64,000 bases of DNA from G963556115 sp963678205 (GCA_963678205.1 OY782760.1:2542001-2606000); one strand, 5' to 3'; positions 32,741 through 42,440 are shown, counted from the stretch's first letter. Translations and numbers: made by a program. The notes: generated by a model not told the origin, from the sequence alone.

Positions 32741-33424
32741 ATGAAATTAAGAACGACGCTAGATATAACAATAATTTTACTCTTCATCACAATAAGTGTA
32801 TACTATGCTTATAAGTATTTGGCTCCCCAAAATAAATCTGCCAATATTGTACGACTTGCAGAATCGCCGACTTCTATTACTGACGAAAAAATAAAAACTA
32901 TTATCTCTGAAACGAGCGCAAGTGATAGTAATATATCATGGTATCCAGACAAATTATCAAATCGCTGGGAAAACATTGAAATATTTCAAAGCGGTTTATT
33001 TTCAGGTAACAGTCAAACTCTTTCAAAAAGGTTAGTTAAAAAAAATAATCCCGAGGATTTGGGGTTTCATTTTATTATTACAAACGGCTATGGCGGAGCA
33101 GATGGATTGGTAGACGCTACTACTTTCTGGAAAGCCCAGAAAGACACATTACCGCTACTGGATGCAACACAAAATGTATTGAACTCTAAGTCAAAAGAAA
33201 GTTTGCATCATACAATCAGTATTTGTCTTATCGGCGATTTTACAGCCAGGGCACCAACAGCCAAACAGATATCCAGTCTTAAAGCATTGCTCAACTACCT
33301 ATTAGAAGAAACCGCTGTAAAGAGCTTCAATATTAGCTTTAATTCAACAAGCACTTTACAAAAAATTAGAAGCCCTAAATTTCTACCTTTAGAGCTTCTA
33401 CTAAAAACTCGTACTTCAAATTAA
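32741..33424 (+). CDS. Membrane-anchored amidase/PGRP-fold protein missing the first zinc-ligand histidine motif
   Basis: 227 residues. A single hydrophobic anchor (about 9-28) leads into a domain like N-acetylmuramoyl-L-alanine amidase_2/PGRP: WENIEIFQSGLFSGN, LGFHFIITNGYGGADG, and SICLIGDFTARAPTAKQ, the family's HF-x-I, nG-x-G-x-G and LVGDF segments. In active enzymes the first strand reads IvIHHSg and supplies a zinc ligand; here it is IFQSG (81-85). A zinc site is therefore unlikely, and it may bind peptidoglycan without cutting it. An HH pair (LHHTIS) sits elsewhere, in the loop before the LIGDF strand. It is 70 nt past the ankyrin gene. Confidence 0.75.
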   Translation: MKLRTTLDITIILLFITISVYYAYKYLAPQNKSANIVRLAESPTSITDEKIKTIISETSASDSNISWYPDKLSNRWENIEIFQSGLFSGNSQTLSKRLVKKNNPEDLGFHFIITNGYGGADGLVDATTFWKAQKDTLPLLDATQNVLNSKSKESLHHTISICLIGDFTARAPTAKQISSLKALLNYLLEETAVKSFNISFNSTSTLQKIRSPKFLPLELLLKTRTSN

Positions 33425-33429
33425 TTTCT

Positions 33430-34920
33430 CTATAACCAGCTTCTTAGTGCATCCAGACCATATTTCAGCAAATACTCTGCACGGTCTTGAGAATCAGCTT
33501 CAACATAACATCTCAATTCAGGAGCATTACCGCTTGGACGGAAATGAACTACATCAGAATTCTCGAACACCATTCTAAGTCCATCTGTTAAGTCAATAAG
33601 TGAAATATGCCCAAGTTCTGGGAGAAACTCTTCCATACCTTTATGACCTTCATCAACTAATTTATTTATTTTGTTAATACTAATATCTGAAGGTATTCCC
33701 TGTAATCTATCACTTGCACCAATACGAGCAGGCAACCATTTTATCAGTTCAGAGATAGGAATACCATACTTTTTAATTGCTCCAAGTATCGACAAGTGAA
33801 CAATAATAGGGTCACGAGTTGGAAGAGGAGCAAGTATTTTATCATCAATATTGACTGGAGACATCTGTAAAAAACCGCCATTAGCCTCGTACCCTACAAC
33901 AGTCTTGCCGGGATTACTTTTATATAGACTCTCAAGTACAGCAATAACATATGGAGAGCCAATCTTTGTTCTTTCAACAACTTCAAATTTTCCACATAAT
34001 TCAACTGCAGTATTACTACTTACTGGCGTAACGACAAAATCAGCAGAAAGAAAAGAGGCTGTAAGTATACCAGCAATATCGCCACGAAGCCAGTTCCCTT
34101 TTTCGTCACTAATAAGTGGTCTATCACTATCACCATCCGTTGAAATTATTGCATCTAACTTATACTCAGAAGCAAACTTAATAGCAAGCTTGACGTCTTC
34201 CTGTCTGATTGCTTCTGTATCAACAGGGATAAAGACATCACTTCTTGCAATTGGTATGACTATAGCACCTAGTCTTGAAAGCAAGAGATTCATAATATCC
34301 CGTCCAACCGCCGAGTGCTGATAGACACCGATATTCATCCCTTTCAAAAAGTCTACAGGAAATGCCTGAAGCCATCGATCAATATATGCGACCCTAGCAC
34401 CGCTATCACACTCCCCAAGTGCATTAAGGTCTTCTCTAAATATATCATTTTCATCAAACAACTCAGGGATAGTTACATCTTGTGCTTTAATGCCGGCTTC
34501 ATCTTCTTTTAATATTTCCCCAAGTGCAGTATTATACTTTATGCCATTTCTATCATCAGGAATGTGACTCCCGGTAACCATGACAGCCGGAATTCTATTC
34601 TGCAGACCATATAAAGCAACAGCTGGAGAAGGTACATAATCTGAATTGATAACCTCTAACCCGGAGTCTTTTGCTGCTCTAGCAACAGCTTCCATAATTC
34701 TTGGTGTACTCGGTCTAAGGTCACCAGCAATAGCAATTTTATCAATATTAAATTCTGGGTGTTTTGGCTGCCATTCACACTTTAAATACTGGATAAAACC
34801 TAAAGTGTACACATAACAAACCATATCAGACATGTCTGAGACCAGACCTCTAGCACCACTTGTACCAAATTTTACGTTTGAACTATCCATAAGATCTGAA
34901 ATATTAATAGGTATATTCAT
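33430..34920 (-). CDS. Phosphomannomutase/phosphoglucomutase family enzyme
   Basis: 496 residues from ATG 34920, chosen because GGAGAAAG is correctly spaced and because VKFGTSGARGLV lies at the family-typical distance; an ATG 60 nt upstream is unsupported. Catalytic loop VMVTGSHIP with phospho-acceptor S118 (the common form is TASHNP; the TGSHIP variant exists in the family), metal loop DGDSDRP, sugar loop GYEANGGF, and phosphate-binding RPSGNAPELR near the C-terminus. It moves phosphate between C1 and C6 of a hexose. Mannose, glucose or glucosamine preference is undecided. Confidence 0.92.
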   Translation of the reverse strand: MNIPINISDLMDSSNVKFGTSGARGLVSDMSDMVCYVYTLGFIQYLKCEWQPKHPEFNIDKIAIAGDLRPSTPRIMEAVARAAKDSGLEVINSDYVPSPAVALYGLQNRIPAVMVTGSHIPDDRNGIKYNTALGEILKEDEAGIKAQDVTIPELFDENDIFREDLNALGECDSGARVAYIDRWLQAFPVDFLKGMNIGVYQHSAVGRDIMNLLLSRLGAIVIPIARSDVFIPVDTEAIRQEDVKLAIKFASEYKLDAIISTDGDSDRPLISDEKGNWLRGDIAGILTASFLSADFVVTPVSSNTAVELCGKFEVVERTKIGSPYVIAVLESLYKSNPGKTVVGYEANGGFLQMSPVNIDDKILAPLPTRDPIIVHLSILGAIKKYGIPISELIKWLPARIGASDRLQGIPSDISINKINKLVDEGHKGMEEFLPELGHISLIDLTDGLRMVFENSDVVHFRPSGNAPELRCYVEADSQDRAEYLLKYGLDALRSWL

Positions 34921-35100
34921 TCTTTCTCCAAAGCAATTATCAATTTTACATATTATGCAGAATAAGTGATAGTAAATCAAGCTATCATTTTTATCAATTA
35001 TAATCGGAAATTATCTTTGCAACATACTGTAAAAAACCGTATATTACAGTTGTACCCACTAAGTGTTTTTTGGTAACTTTACCTAGAAAGTAACGGTGAT

Positions 35101-36429
35101 ATGAAGAAGACATTTGTACTAGACACAAACATTTTGCTACACAATCCTGAAGCACTCTCTTTGTTCGAAGACAACACAATAGTACTCCCGATTACAGTTA
35201 TTGAAGAACTTGATAAATTCAAAACCAACAATGACGAACTTGGCCGTAATTCTCGATATGTTATTCGAGAATTAGACCGCTTGCGGAAATCAGGCAATAT
35301 TAGTAAAGGAGTCCCAACAGAAAAAGGCGGTCAAGTAATTATCTACCTTGAGAAAGATTTAATCCCAGAAACAGGATTGAACAGAATCACCGCAGACAAC
35401 CAAATTATTAGTGTTGCGTATCACCTTTTTAGAAAAAGCAAAGAGACCAACCCTGAAGAAAAAGTCGTCTTTGTATCAAAGGATATAAACTGCAGAGTGA
35501 AAGCTTCTGTGCTTGGTATTGAAAGTCAAGACTTTGAAAGTCAGAAAATTAATATTGATGAATTATATTCTGGTATTACTGAGATTACAGTAAGCAGTGC
35601 TGAAATTGATAAGTTGTACCATGACCATGAACTAGAACTTGACACCGATAAACTTAGACCGAACGAATTTGTACACCTAAGCGCTGTTGACAAGTCACAA
35701 CAAACAGCTCTCGCCAGGCATTTAACCCATGGGCTCCTAAAACCACTGAGTGACAAACCAACAAAATGCTATACTATACGCTCAAGAAGCAAAGAACAAC
35801 AAATGGCGCTGGATATTTTATTAGACCCTGCTATTCAGTTAGTTACTCTAGTAGGCAAAGCAGGTAGTGGCAAGACTCTTCTTGCACTCGCTGCTGGTAT
35901 GGAAATGGTAATTGAAAAAAGCTTATATGACAAAATATCAGTTTCCCGCCCAATTATTCCAATGGGAAAAGATATTGGCTACCTTCCTGGAAGTAAAGAC
36001 GACAAGCTAAATCAGTGGATGCAGCCCATATTTGACAATCTTACTTATCTGATCAGCAAGAAAGAAAATGAACTGGACTCATTAGCAGCTCATAGAGAAG
36101 TTGACAATTATATATCTACTGGAGATATCCAACTTGAGGCCTTAACCTACATACGAGGTCGCTCAATACCTAAACAATATGTTATAGTTGATGAAGCCCA
36201 AAATCTAACACCACATGAAATAAAAACGATAATCAGCCGTGCTGGTGAAGGAACAAAGATGGTACTTACTGGAGATCCACAACAGATAGACAGCCCCTAC
36301 CTTGATGCTGAAAGTAATGGGCTCACCTATGCCGTAGAACGCCTTAAAGATTCTCCGCTGCATGGACACATAACCCTAAAACGCAGTGAAAGAAGCCCAT
36401 TATCAGAAATTGCAGCAGAACTTCTCTAA
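35101..36429 (+). CDS. PhoH-family protein with N-terminal PIN domain (PhoH2-like)
   Basis: 442 residues. An N-terminal PIN nuclease domain starts with FVLDTNILLHNPEAL (acidic residue D at about 9) and contains TADNQIISVAY and FVSKDINCRVKA. The C-terminal PhoH ATPase has Walker A VGKAGSGKTLLALA, RPIIPMGKDIGYLPG, and VIVDEAQNLTPHEIKT with GDPQQID. PhoH2-type proteins are RNA helicases/ribonucleases, often in toxin-antitoxin pairs; no antitoxin gene is adjacent. Monocistronic, with a terminator. Confidence 0.93.
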   Translation: MKKTFVLDTNILLHNPEALSLFEDNTIVLPITVIEELDKFKTNNDELGRNSRYVIRELDRLRKSGNISKGVPTEKGGQVIIYLEKDLIPETGLNRITADNQIISVAYHLFRKSKETNPEEKVVFVSKDINCRVKASVLGIESQDFESQKINIDELYSGITEITVSSAEIDKLYHDHELELDTDKLRPNEFVHLSAVDKSQQTALARHLTHGLLKPLSDKPTKCYTIRSRSKEQQMALDILLDPAIQLVTLVGKAGSGKTLLALAAGMEMVIEKSLYDKISVSRPIIPMGKDIGYLPGSKDDKLNQWMQPIFDNLTYLISKKENELDSLAAHREVDNYISTGDIQLEALTYIRGRSIPKQYVIVDEAQNLTPHEIKTIISRAGEGTKMVLTGDPQQIDSPYLDAESNGLTYAVERLKDSPLHGHITLKRSERSPLSEIAAELL

Positions 36430-36456
36430 TATTACTGAATTAATATATTTAACTAT

Positions 36457-36490
36457 AAAACAATAATCTCACATGAGGTTATTGTTTTAT
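36457..36490 (+). terminator. Terminator of the phoH gene
   Basis: 14-bp stem AAAACAATAATCTC (36457-36470) with 36475-36488, one G-U pair, 4-nt loop, then a T-rich tail. Confidence 0.8.
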
Positions 36491-36580
36491 TATAATAGTA
36501 CTCATCATTGATTTCCTAAGACATACCTTACTAATCCTTCACCCATTAATAATATATTTACAATACATCTAATCTTTTTC

Positions 36581-36609
36581 TTGACAACAACTCATATCTA
36601 TGAGATTAT
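36581..36609 (+). promoter_or_regulatory. Promoter of the PPC gene with palindromic operator in the spacer
   Basis: -35 TTGACA at 36581-36586, 17-nt spacer, -10 GATTAT at 36604-36609. The spacer holds CTCATATCTATGAG (36591-36604), a near-perfect palindrome starting 4 nt after the -35. The nifJ promoter has the same layout (CTCAATTATATGAG, 4 nt after TTGACA), hinting at a shared regulator. Confidence 0.6.
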
Positions 36610-36648
36610 TAATAATATAAATTATATAATACTAATTAGGAGCGCATA

Positions 36649-37212
36649 ATGAAAGCTACAGAAGGAAAAATCGGAAGAGTATTTATTCTTAGCTTGGAAG
36701 AAAATGATAAATTACCTCACTGTATTGAAGAATTTGCCAGAGAAAATGACATCAAAAGTGGCTATGTAAATTTCATTGCAGGAATAAAAACAGGAAGCAT
36801 AATTTCTGGCCCAAAAAATAGTGATTCCAGGCCAGTAGAGCCATTAAAAGTTGATATAAAAAATACCCATGAAAGTGCAGCTATTGGTCTTATTGCTAGA
36901 GATAATGAGGACAACCCAATTCTTCATATTCATGGTTTTCTAGGAAGAAACGGTGAAACAACGAGTGGATGTTTTGGTAGTGGTGTTGATGTTTGGGTAA
37001 CAGGCGAAGCAATAATATATGAAATACTTGACGCTGCTTGTGCCAGAGAAATTGATGATGACACAGGGTTTAAACTTCTTCAAGTTGGAAGCAGGAAGCA
37101 GACAGAAATATCAAGTGTCACCGAACAAACCCAATCAAGCAATATCCTACCTGTGGATACAAGTGATGGCTTCAGCCATATAATTCATATGTTTAATTCG
37201 TCATTAAATTAG
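36649..37212 (+). CDS. PPC/DUF296 domain protein
   Basis: 187 residues. DUF296 (plants and prokaryotes conserved) fold at about 5-145: an N-terminal RVFILSLEENDKLP, SGYVNFIAGIKTGSI, an ILHIHGFLGRNGET segment with the conserved HxH, and GCFGSGVDVWVTGEAII. The C-terminal 40 residues are polar. The plant version is in AT-hook DNA-binding proteins; bacterial ones are trimeric with no settled role. AGGAG precedes the ATG. It is monocistronic. Confidence 0.88.
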   Translation: MKATEGKIGRVFILSLEENDKLPHCIEEFARENDIKSGYVNFIAGIKTGSIISGPKNSDSRPVEPLKVDIKNTHESAAIGLIARDNEDNPILHIHGFLGRNGETTSGCFGSGVDVWVTGEAIIYEILDAACAREIDDDTGFKLLQVGSRKQTEISSVTEQTQSSNILPVDTSDGFSHIIHMFNSSLN

Positions 37213-37219
37213 TTTATAT

Positions 37220-37264
37220 AGGAGAAATAAACTAGGTTAATTTAACAACCAGTGTATTTCTCCT
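37220..37264. terminator. Inverted repeat between the PPC and PAP2 genes
   Basis: 10-bp arms AGGAGAAATA (37220-37229) and TATTTCTCCT (37255-37264) with a 25-nt loop that can form an inner stem. Placed between convergent genes; no long U-run, so a two-way terminator is only likely. Confidence 0.5.
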
Positions 37265-37290
37265 GTTGTACTGTTGTAACACCATGAAAA

Positions 37291-37917
37291 TCACTCTCTT
37301 TCAAACATGACGGTATGCACATATACAGCCACAAAAAAACCGATCCACATTCCAAAGACAACATCACTCAGATAATGCCTCAATAAAATAACCCTACATA
37401 ATGCTTGCAATACAGCAAAAAGGATTAACATCACTTGAGCAAACTTATTTTTGAAGAGTAATACCAAGCTCATACAAAGCGTCATCGCTCTTGTTGAATG
37501 TCCAGACGGGGTAGAATGAAAGAAATCCGCATTCTGAAACCATTGCATGCCATAAACTTGGTTATCAAAAAATTCCATCGGTCTTGCTCTACCAAAAAAA
37601 TACTTTAAATTATCATCAAACAACATAGCAACAATTAATGTAATCGCTACAAATAAAGTTTTATTTGCAAATGACTTATTATTAAAGAATAAATATAGTA
37701 AGACTAAGCAGAACGCAAGTATCTGAAAAACAATATGTCCACATAACGAGTTAAATAATTTAATCATTGAAGAATTCCTGAGCATCAATTTATTCAATGC
37801 AAACTCAGAAATACTTACATCAAAACCAAAATACAATATTAAATAAGTTACTGTCAGAAGTATAAAACTCATAAAAAATGTTTTACGCGTATACCTGATT
37901 TGCATAAGCAACCTCAT
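37291..37917 (-). CDS. PAP2-family membrane phosphatase
   Basis: 208 residues, about five or six membrane helices. The three catalytic motifs are complete: KYFFGRARPM, TPSGHSTR, and RVILLRHYLSDVVFG with the nucleophilic histidine. Such enzymes hydrolyse lipid phosphates, for example undecaprenyl pyrophosphate or lipid A phosphate. A second ATG at 37905 has a better GAGG site, so the protein may be 204 residues. It starts 12 nt after the lipoprotein gene and forms an operon with it. Confidence 0.9.
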   Translation of the reverse strand: MRLLMQIRYTRKTFFMSFILLTVTYLILYFGFDVSISEFALNKLMLRNSSMIKLFNSLCGHIVFQILAFCLVLLYLFFNNKSFANKTLFVAITLIVAMLFDDNLKYFFGRARPMEFFDNQVYGMQWFQNADFFHSTPSGHSTRAMTLCMSLVLLFKNKFAQVMLILFAVLQALCRVILLRHYLSDVVFGMWIGFFVAVYVHTVMFERE

Positions 37918-37929
37918 TAAAACCTATTA

Positions 37930-38970
37930 CTATTTTAAGTTATTAACAAAAAACTTATCTCTATATTCATCAGCAACAGCAATAGTATGCTTAAAAACAT
38001 CCATTTTAGGCTCTATAGAGATATCTTTTAAAACTTTATTTCGAGTACTCTTTATAAATTTATTAATCATATAAAGCTGGCTGAGCTCCTTATATGAATT
38101 AATTTTTTTTAACATTAATTTAATTCCAACTGGCAAAAAAGGTGTTGCTACAGTTTTAACTCCAAATAACGCGGCTAGATATGGTCTTTTAATAAGTGGT
38201 ACACCTCTAGTAATATATCCTTTACTCAAGTATTCATTGACTGCATTAACAATTGCATTATCCACCTCAATTATCTTCAACCTTTCATCAGAAAAAGAAT
38301 ACTCTCCTATAAGAGAAAAATTTGAATTTTGACATACAGAAGCAACTACTGGAATATTGTATTCCTTCCTATCTAAAGCTTCTCCAATAAGTTTCATGAT
38401 AGGATATTGCTCTATATTATATTTTTTTACAAACGGCTCCGGTGCACCTGTTTTATAATAAAGCATATTAATAAGAGTAACACAATATAGTGAATTAGGA
38501 TAACCTACCCCTTTATAATAAGCTATCTTACCTTCCTCAGTCCAGAAATCATTTAAAATAATATGTTCATTATTATATTCCAGCAATTTCTGACATTCGA
38601 TATTAAACTTATCTCTATTTAATAAATCACCAACTCTTAAACGGACAAGCCCAACTTTGTAATATTTTTCCCAAAAATCATCAAGAGAAGACACAGCTAT
38701 TCCACAAGGTTGCATATGTAAAATTTTGCTGCAACCAGCAGAATCGTAAAAAAGAACCCCCGCATGACCATAACCAGAATAAGCAGAACCGAAGCCACCA
38801 AATACAGCAGGAAGAAAACCACTACAACGAGCAAGTATAATATCGCCAGCCTCAAGCTTGCAGCCTCCAGGGATTGTTGGAGTCGATTCACAAACAAACT
38901 CACCTTTACTACACCCTGAAATAAGAATTGCGACAAAAAAAATCCCAGATAAAAAATAACGCCTGCTCAC
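37930..38970 (-). CDS. Lipoprotein with permuted papain-like (YiiX/NlpC-P60-type) domain
   Basis: 346 residues, GTG start. A lipoprotein signal ends ISGC with Cys20. The domain begins LEAGDIILARCSG, with a histidine in SGYGHAGV (H69) and the cysteine later, in SLYCVTLIN (C163), the circularly permuted order of the YiiX family. These members cleave or transfer acyl, amide or peptide groups. The C-terminal 100 residues are unmatched. Linked to a PAP2 phosphatase 12 nt downstream, which suggests envelope-lipid or peptidoglycan metabolism. Substrate unknown. Confidence 0.8.
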   Translation of the reverse strand: MSRRYFLSGIFFVAILISGCSKGEFVCESTPTIPGGCKLEAGDIILARCSGFLPAVFGGFGSAYSGYGHAGVLFYDSAGCSKILHMQPCGIAVSSLDDFWEKYYKVGLVRLRVGDLLNRDKFNIECQKLLEYNNEHIILNDFWTEEGKIAYYKGVGYPNSLYCVTLINMLYYKTGAPEPFVKKYNIEQYPIMKLIGEALDRKEYNIPVVASVCQNSNFSLIGEYSFSDERLKIIEVDNAIVNAVNEYLSKGYITRGVPLIKRPYLAALFGVKTVATPFLPVGIKLMLKKINSYKELSQLYMINKFIKSTRNKVLKDISIEPKMDVFKHTIAVADEYRDKFFVNNLK

Positions 38971-39154
38971 TTAACAGCCCTTCATTTCAGATATTACATT
39001 AAGATGAAGTTACTACTTCGAAAAAAAACTTTTGAGTTATAATAAGATAAATCATTTTTTACAATTAGTCAAACAATAAAAAAAGCATAACTTAAATTCA
39101 AAGTTCTGCCCGTAAAATTTAATAATTAGTATATTTCATATCCAATAAATGAAC

Positions 39155-39553
39155 TTAAAATATGATTTTTTTTCTACTCTGTTTTATATCAGCTCTTTTC
39201 TTCTTTGACTTGAGACGTCGCACTTTAGAACCAAAAGTAGCAGCTGTTTTTAATCTGTGTTTTTTTCTAATTAGCGAATTTGACAATAATTCAGCCACTC
39301 GTTCAACAGCAATAGTTTTGTTATAAGATTGACTCCTACTCTCTTCCACAGCCACACGCAGCACTCCATCTTTGGAAATTCTATTATGCAGCTTCCTCTT
39401 TATACAAGCCTTCTCTACAGGAGTAAAGACAGCAGAACTATCGATTGAAAAACATACAACTACACGTGTAGATGCCTTATTTACATGCTGACCACCTGCA
39501 CCACTTGAGTGGGAATACTCAAACCATAGCTCTCTTTCAATTTTTAATTTCAT
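39155..39553 (-). CDS. arfB: Alternative ribosome-rescue peptidyl-tRNA hydrolase ArfB/YaeJ
   Basis: 132 residues from the ATG at 39553. GGQ catalytic motif in SHSSGAGGQHVNKAST, release-factor domain 3 fold, then a basic C-terminal tail (KSKKKRADIKQSRKK) that enters the mRNA channel of stalled ribosomes. A longer frame from 39601 has no ribosome site and does not match the family. It releases peptides on ribosomes without a stop codon. Confidence 0.92.
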   Translation of the reverse strand: MKLKIERELWFEYSHSSGAGGQHVNKASTRVVVCFSIDSSAVFTPVEKACIKRKLHNRISKDGVLRVAVEESRSQSYNKTIAVERVAELLSNSLIRKKHRLKTAATFGSKVRRLKSKKKRADIKQSRKKIIF

Positions 39554-39651
39554 ATGAAACCGCCATAATAAGTTACAAAACTTCGTGCCGCACACTAACA
39601 TTTAGTAAAAAAACTAACAAATAGACTGACTTAAATATATTATCTAATTTT

Positions 39652-40068
39652 TCAAATAACCTCAGTATAACAATCAGTAATTTTTTTGCACATTAAGCAA
39701 AAGCTATGCACTTCTTCAGCTGTTAGTGATTTCTTAATCAAATCCATTATTTCTTTTCCAAAATCTTCAACTCGATTTAAAAAAACTCTTCCTTCATTTG
39801 TGAGCACGATATCATAAAACCTGCGATCGTTAAGGCGTCGTTTCTGTTCAACATACCGCTTTTCCAACAAACGCTTAGTTAATTTTGAGATACCTGACTG
39901 TGATATCCCTTTCATTTCTGCAAGTTCTTTTGCCGTTTTAGCTCCATGCTTACTCAAAATATCCAAGATATAGTATTGTGCAGTAGACACACCTTCTACA
40001 TTAAATCTATTTGTATATGAAACAATCATACATTGAAAAGGCACATAATTTTTTTCCAGTTCACTCAC
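39652..40068 (-). CDS. MarR-family transcriptional regulator
   Basis: 138 residues, GTG start. Winged helix: GVSTAQYYILDILSKHGAKTAKELAEMKGISQSGISKLTKRLLEKRYV followed by the wing RRLNDRRFYDIVLT. It probably binds an inverted repeat near its own operon. It starts 5 nt after the uvrA-like stop codon, so the two are one operon and the regulator likely controls the pump-like or repair protein. Confidence 0.9.
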   Translation of the reverse strand: MSELEKNYVPFQCMIVSYTNRFNVEGVSTAQYYILDILSKHGAKTAKELAEMKGISQSGISKLTKRLLEKRYVEQKRRLNDRRFYDIVLTNEGRVFLNRVEDFGKEIMDLIKKSLTAEEVHSFCLMCKKITDCYTEVI

Positions 40069-40073
40069 TATAA

Positions 40074-42347
40074 TCAGCCTTTCTCTTTACCATTTCTTAA
40101 ATGATCAGTCAAATATCTTGCTGTAATCGAGTCTTTACATTTTAGGAGATTTTCTGTTAATCCCGAAAACAAAACATTTCCTCCCTTATGCCCAGCATAT
40201 GGCCCCAAATCAATAATCCAGTCAGCTTGACAAATGATATCCAAATTATGCTCAATTACAATAAGTGTAGATTTTTGATCAACAAGACGATTCATTAAGC
40301 TTATTAAATTATTTATATCTGCCATATGTAAGCCAGTTGACGGTTCATCCAAAACATAAATATTTTTCCCAGTTTCTATCTGTGATGCTAGTTTCAATCT
40401 CTGTAATTCCCCTCCAGAGAAAGTACTGAGTGGCTGTCCTAATGAGATATAATCAATCCCAACATCTGACAGTCTTTTTAAAACCTTACTAATTTTTCTT
40501 TCAATAAAAAAATCTAACGCCTCTAAAACTGTCATTGCAAGAATTTCACTTATATTCTTCTCTCTAAGCTTATATTGAAGAATATCATGAGTAAAACGTT
40601 CTCCCTGGCAATCCTCACAAACAGCACTGACAGTATCCATATAGGCAAAATCGGTATAAGTAACCCCAAGCCCTTTACAAGTTGTACATGCTCCATGTGA
40701 ATTAAAGCTAAATAATGATGACTTAACACCATGTATTTTAGCAAACAATTTTCTGATAATATCAAAGACACCTGTGTATGTTGCAAGATTAGACCTTTTT
40801 GAAGCTTGTATTCCTTTTTGATCAATGTAAATAACCTCAGAATGAAATTTCGGTAGTACATGATTTATAAGAGTACTTTTTCCTGAACCAGCGACACCAG
40901 TAACGACAGTCAGAACTCCTTTTGGAATATTTACTGAAACATTTTTCAAATTATTCAGTGTTGCATTTTTTATTTCAAGCCAACCACTAGGGACTCTAAT
41001 TGTTTCTTTTAAGTTTGATCTATATGATAAATACTTTCCAGTAAGTGTTCCTGACTTATTCAAGCCATTTAAATCACCCTGATATACTACTTCCCCACCT
41101 TTTCCCCCTGCTCCTGGTCCCATGTCTATGATATGATCGGCAACTTTTATAATGCTAGGATCATGCTCCACAATCAGCACAGTATTCCCTTTTTTTACTA
41201 TATGCCTCAATAAATTATGCAATTTACTAATATCATGAGGATGCAAACCTATACTTGGCTCATCAAAGATATATGTAAGATCAGTGAGACTACTCCCTAA
41301 CTGAGAAACCATTTTAATTCGTTGTGATTCACCGCCAGAAAGGCTAGAAGTCTCTCTATTTAAACATAAATACCCCAACCCAATAGATACCATTTGCTCA
41401 AGCCTGTTTACTAATTCTATAATAATTGCCCCAGCAGTTGGTGAATTAAGCGACTTGACAAATTTCAAAAGTTCATTCACCTGCATTTGTGTACATTCTG
41501 CAATATTCTTTTCATTTATTTTACAAAAAAGCACTTTATCATTTAACCTATTACCTTGGCAATATGTACAGTTTTGTTCAATAATTATATGTTTAATTTC
41601 TTTGCAATACCTTGCAGCTTCACCTACATCTTTTTGTAAAAAACTTCGTTCTATACGTGGAATAACTCCCTCATACACAGCAGATTTATGCCACTCAGAA
41701 GGAGGTTTTTCTATTTTTACACTCTCAGCATAAAGCAATGTATCCAATTCATCTTGAGTATAACGCTCAATTTCCTTATCATTATCAAATAATCCAGAAT
41801 CAGTATAACGTGTCAATCGCCATCCCCCAGGCTCAAAAGTTGGAAACTTAATAGCACCATTATTCAAAGATTTACTAGCATCCAGCAAATGCTTAACATT
41901 AACAGTTTTTATCCTGCCTATTCCTTGACAATGACTACACATTCCTAATGAATTATTAAATGAAAAAGAATTTGAATATCCTATAAATGGTCTTCCTATA
42001 CGTGAAAATAGTAGCCTTAATACTGAATAAATATCAGTTACAGTCCCAACTGTAGACCTTGAGTTCCCCCCTATTCGTTTTTGGCTAATAATAAATGCAA
42101 CAGGCAAGTTTTCGATATTATCTACATCAGGCTGCCCATAATGCGGCATACGATGACGAATAAAACTACTGTAGGTTTCATTTAATCGTCTTTGAGATTC
42201 AGCTGCTAGTGTATCAAATACCAGAGAAGTCTTTCCTGAGCCAGAGACACCAGTAAATACAGTAATTCTTTTTTTAGGTATCTCGATGCTAATATTTTTT
42301 AAATTTTTTTCTCTCGCTCCTGATACCCTAATATAATTATCTTTCAT
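40074..42347 (-). CDS. Short UvrA paralogue (class without UvrB-binding domain)
   Basis: 757 residues against about 940 for UvrA. Two ABC modules: GVSGSGKTS and GVAGSGKST, signatures LSGGESQRI and FSGGELQRL, UvrA zinc modules CSHCQGIGRI with CTYCQG and CTTCKGLG with CEDCQG, and ends IDLGPYAGHKGG. The UvrB-interaction domain is missing or replaced. Known relatives include DrrC-type drug resistance proteins in actinomycetes and similar genes beside MarR regulators in Firmicutes. Expected role: tolerance of DNA-binding antibiotics. The MarR gene downstream supports inducible regulation. Confidence 0.9.
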   Translation of the reverse strand: MKDNYIRVSGAREKNLKNISIEIPKKRITVFTGVSGSGKTSLVFDTLAAESQRRLNETYSSFIRHRMPHYGQPDVDNIENLPVAFIISQKRIGGNSRSTVGTVTDIYSVLRLLFSRIGRPFIGYSNSFSFNNSLGMCSHCQGIGRIKTVNVKHLLDASKSLNNGAIKFPTFEPGGWRLTRYTDSGLFDNDKEIERYTQDELDTLLYAESVKIEKPPSEWHKSAVYEGVIPRIERSFLQKDVGEAARYCKEIKHIIIEQNCTYCQGNRLNDKVLFCKINEKNIAECTQMQVNELLKFVKSLNSPTAGAIIIELVNRLEQMVSIGLGYLCLNRETSSLSGGESQRIKMVSQLGSSLTDLTYIFDEPSIGLHPHDISKLHNLLRHIVKKGNTVLIVEHDPSIIKVADHIIDMGPGAGGKGGEVVYQGDLNGLNKSGTLTGKYLSYRSNLKETIRVPSGWLEIKNATLNNLKNVSVNIPKGVLTVVTGVAGSGKSTLINHVLPKFHSEVIYIDQKGIQASKRSNLATYTGVFDIIRKLFAKIHGVKSSLFSFNSHGACTTCKGLGVTYTDFAYMDTVSAVCEDCQGERFTHDILQYKLREKNISEILAMTVLEALDFFIERKISKVLKRLSDVGIDYISLGQPLSTFSGGELQRLKLASQIETGKNIYVLDEPSTGLHMADINNLISLMNRLVDQKSTLIVIEHNLDIICQADWIIDLGPYAGHKGGNVLFSGLTENLLKCKDSITARYLTDHLRNGKEKG

Positions 42348-42440
42348 AAATTATCCATAATACATGAAACACTCAATATATAACCATGTCAACTAAATTA
42401 TACTTTACCTACGAAAAAAGGCAAGACTCTAGCTTTATAA

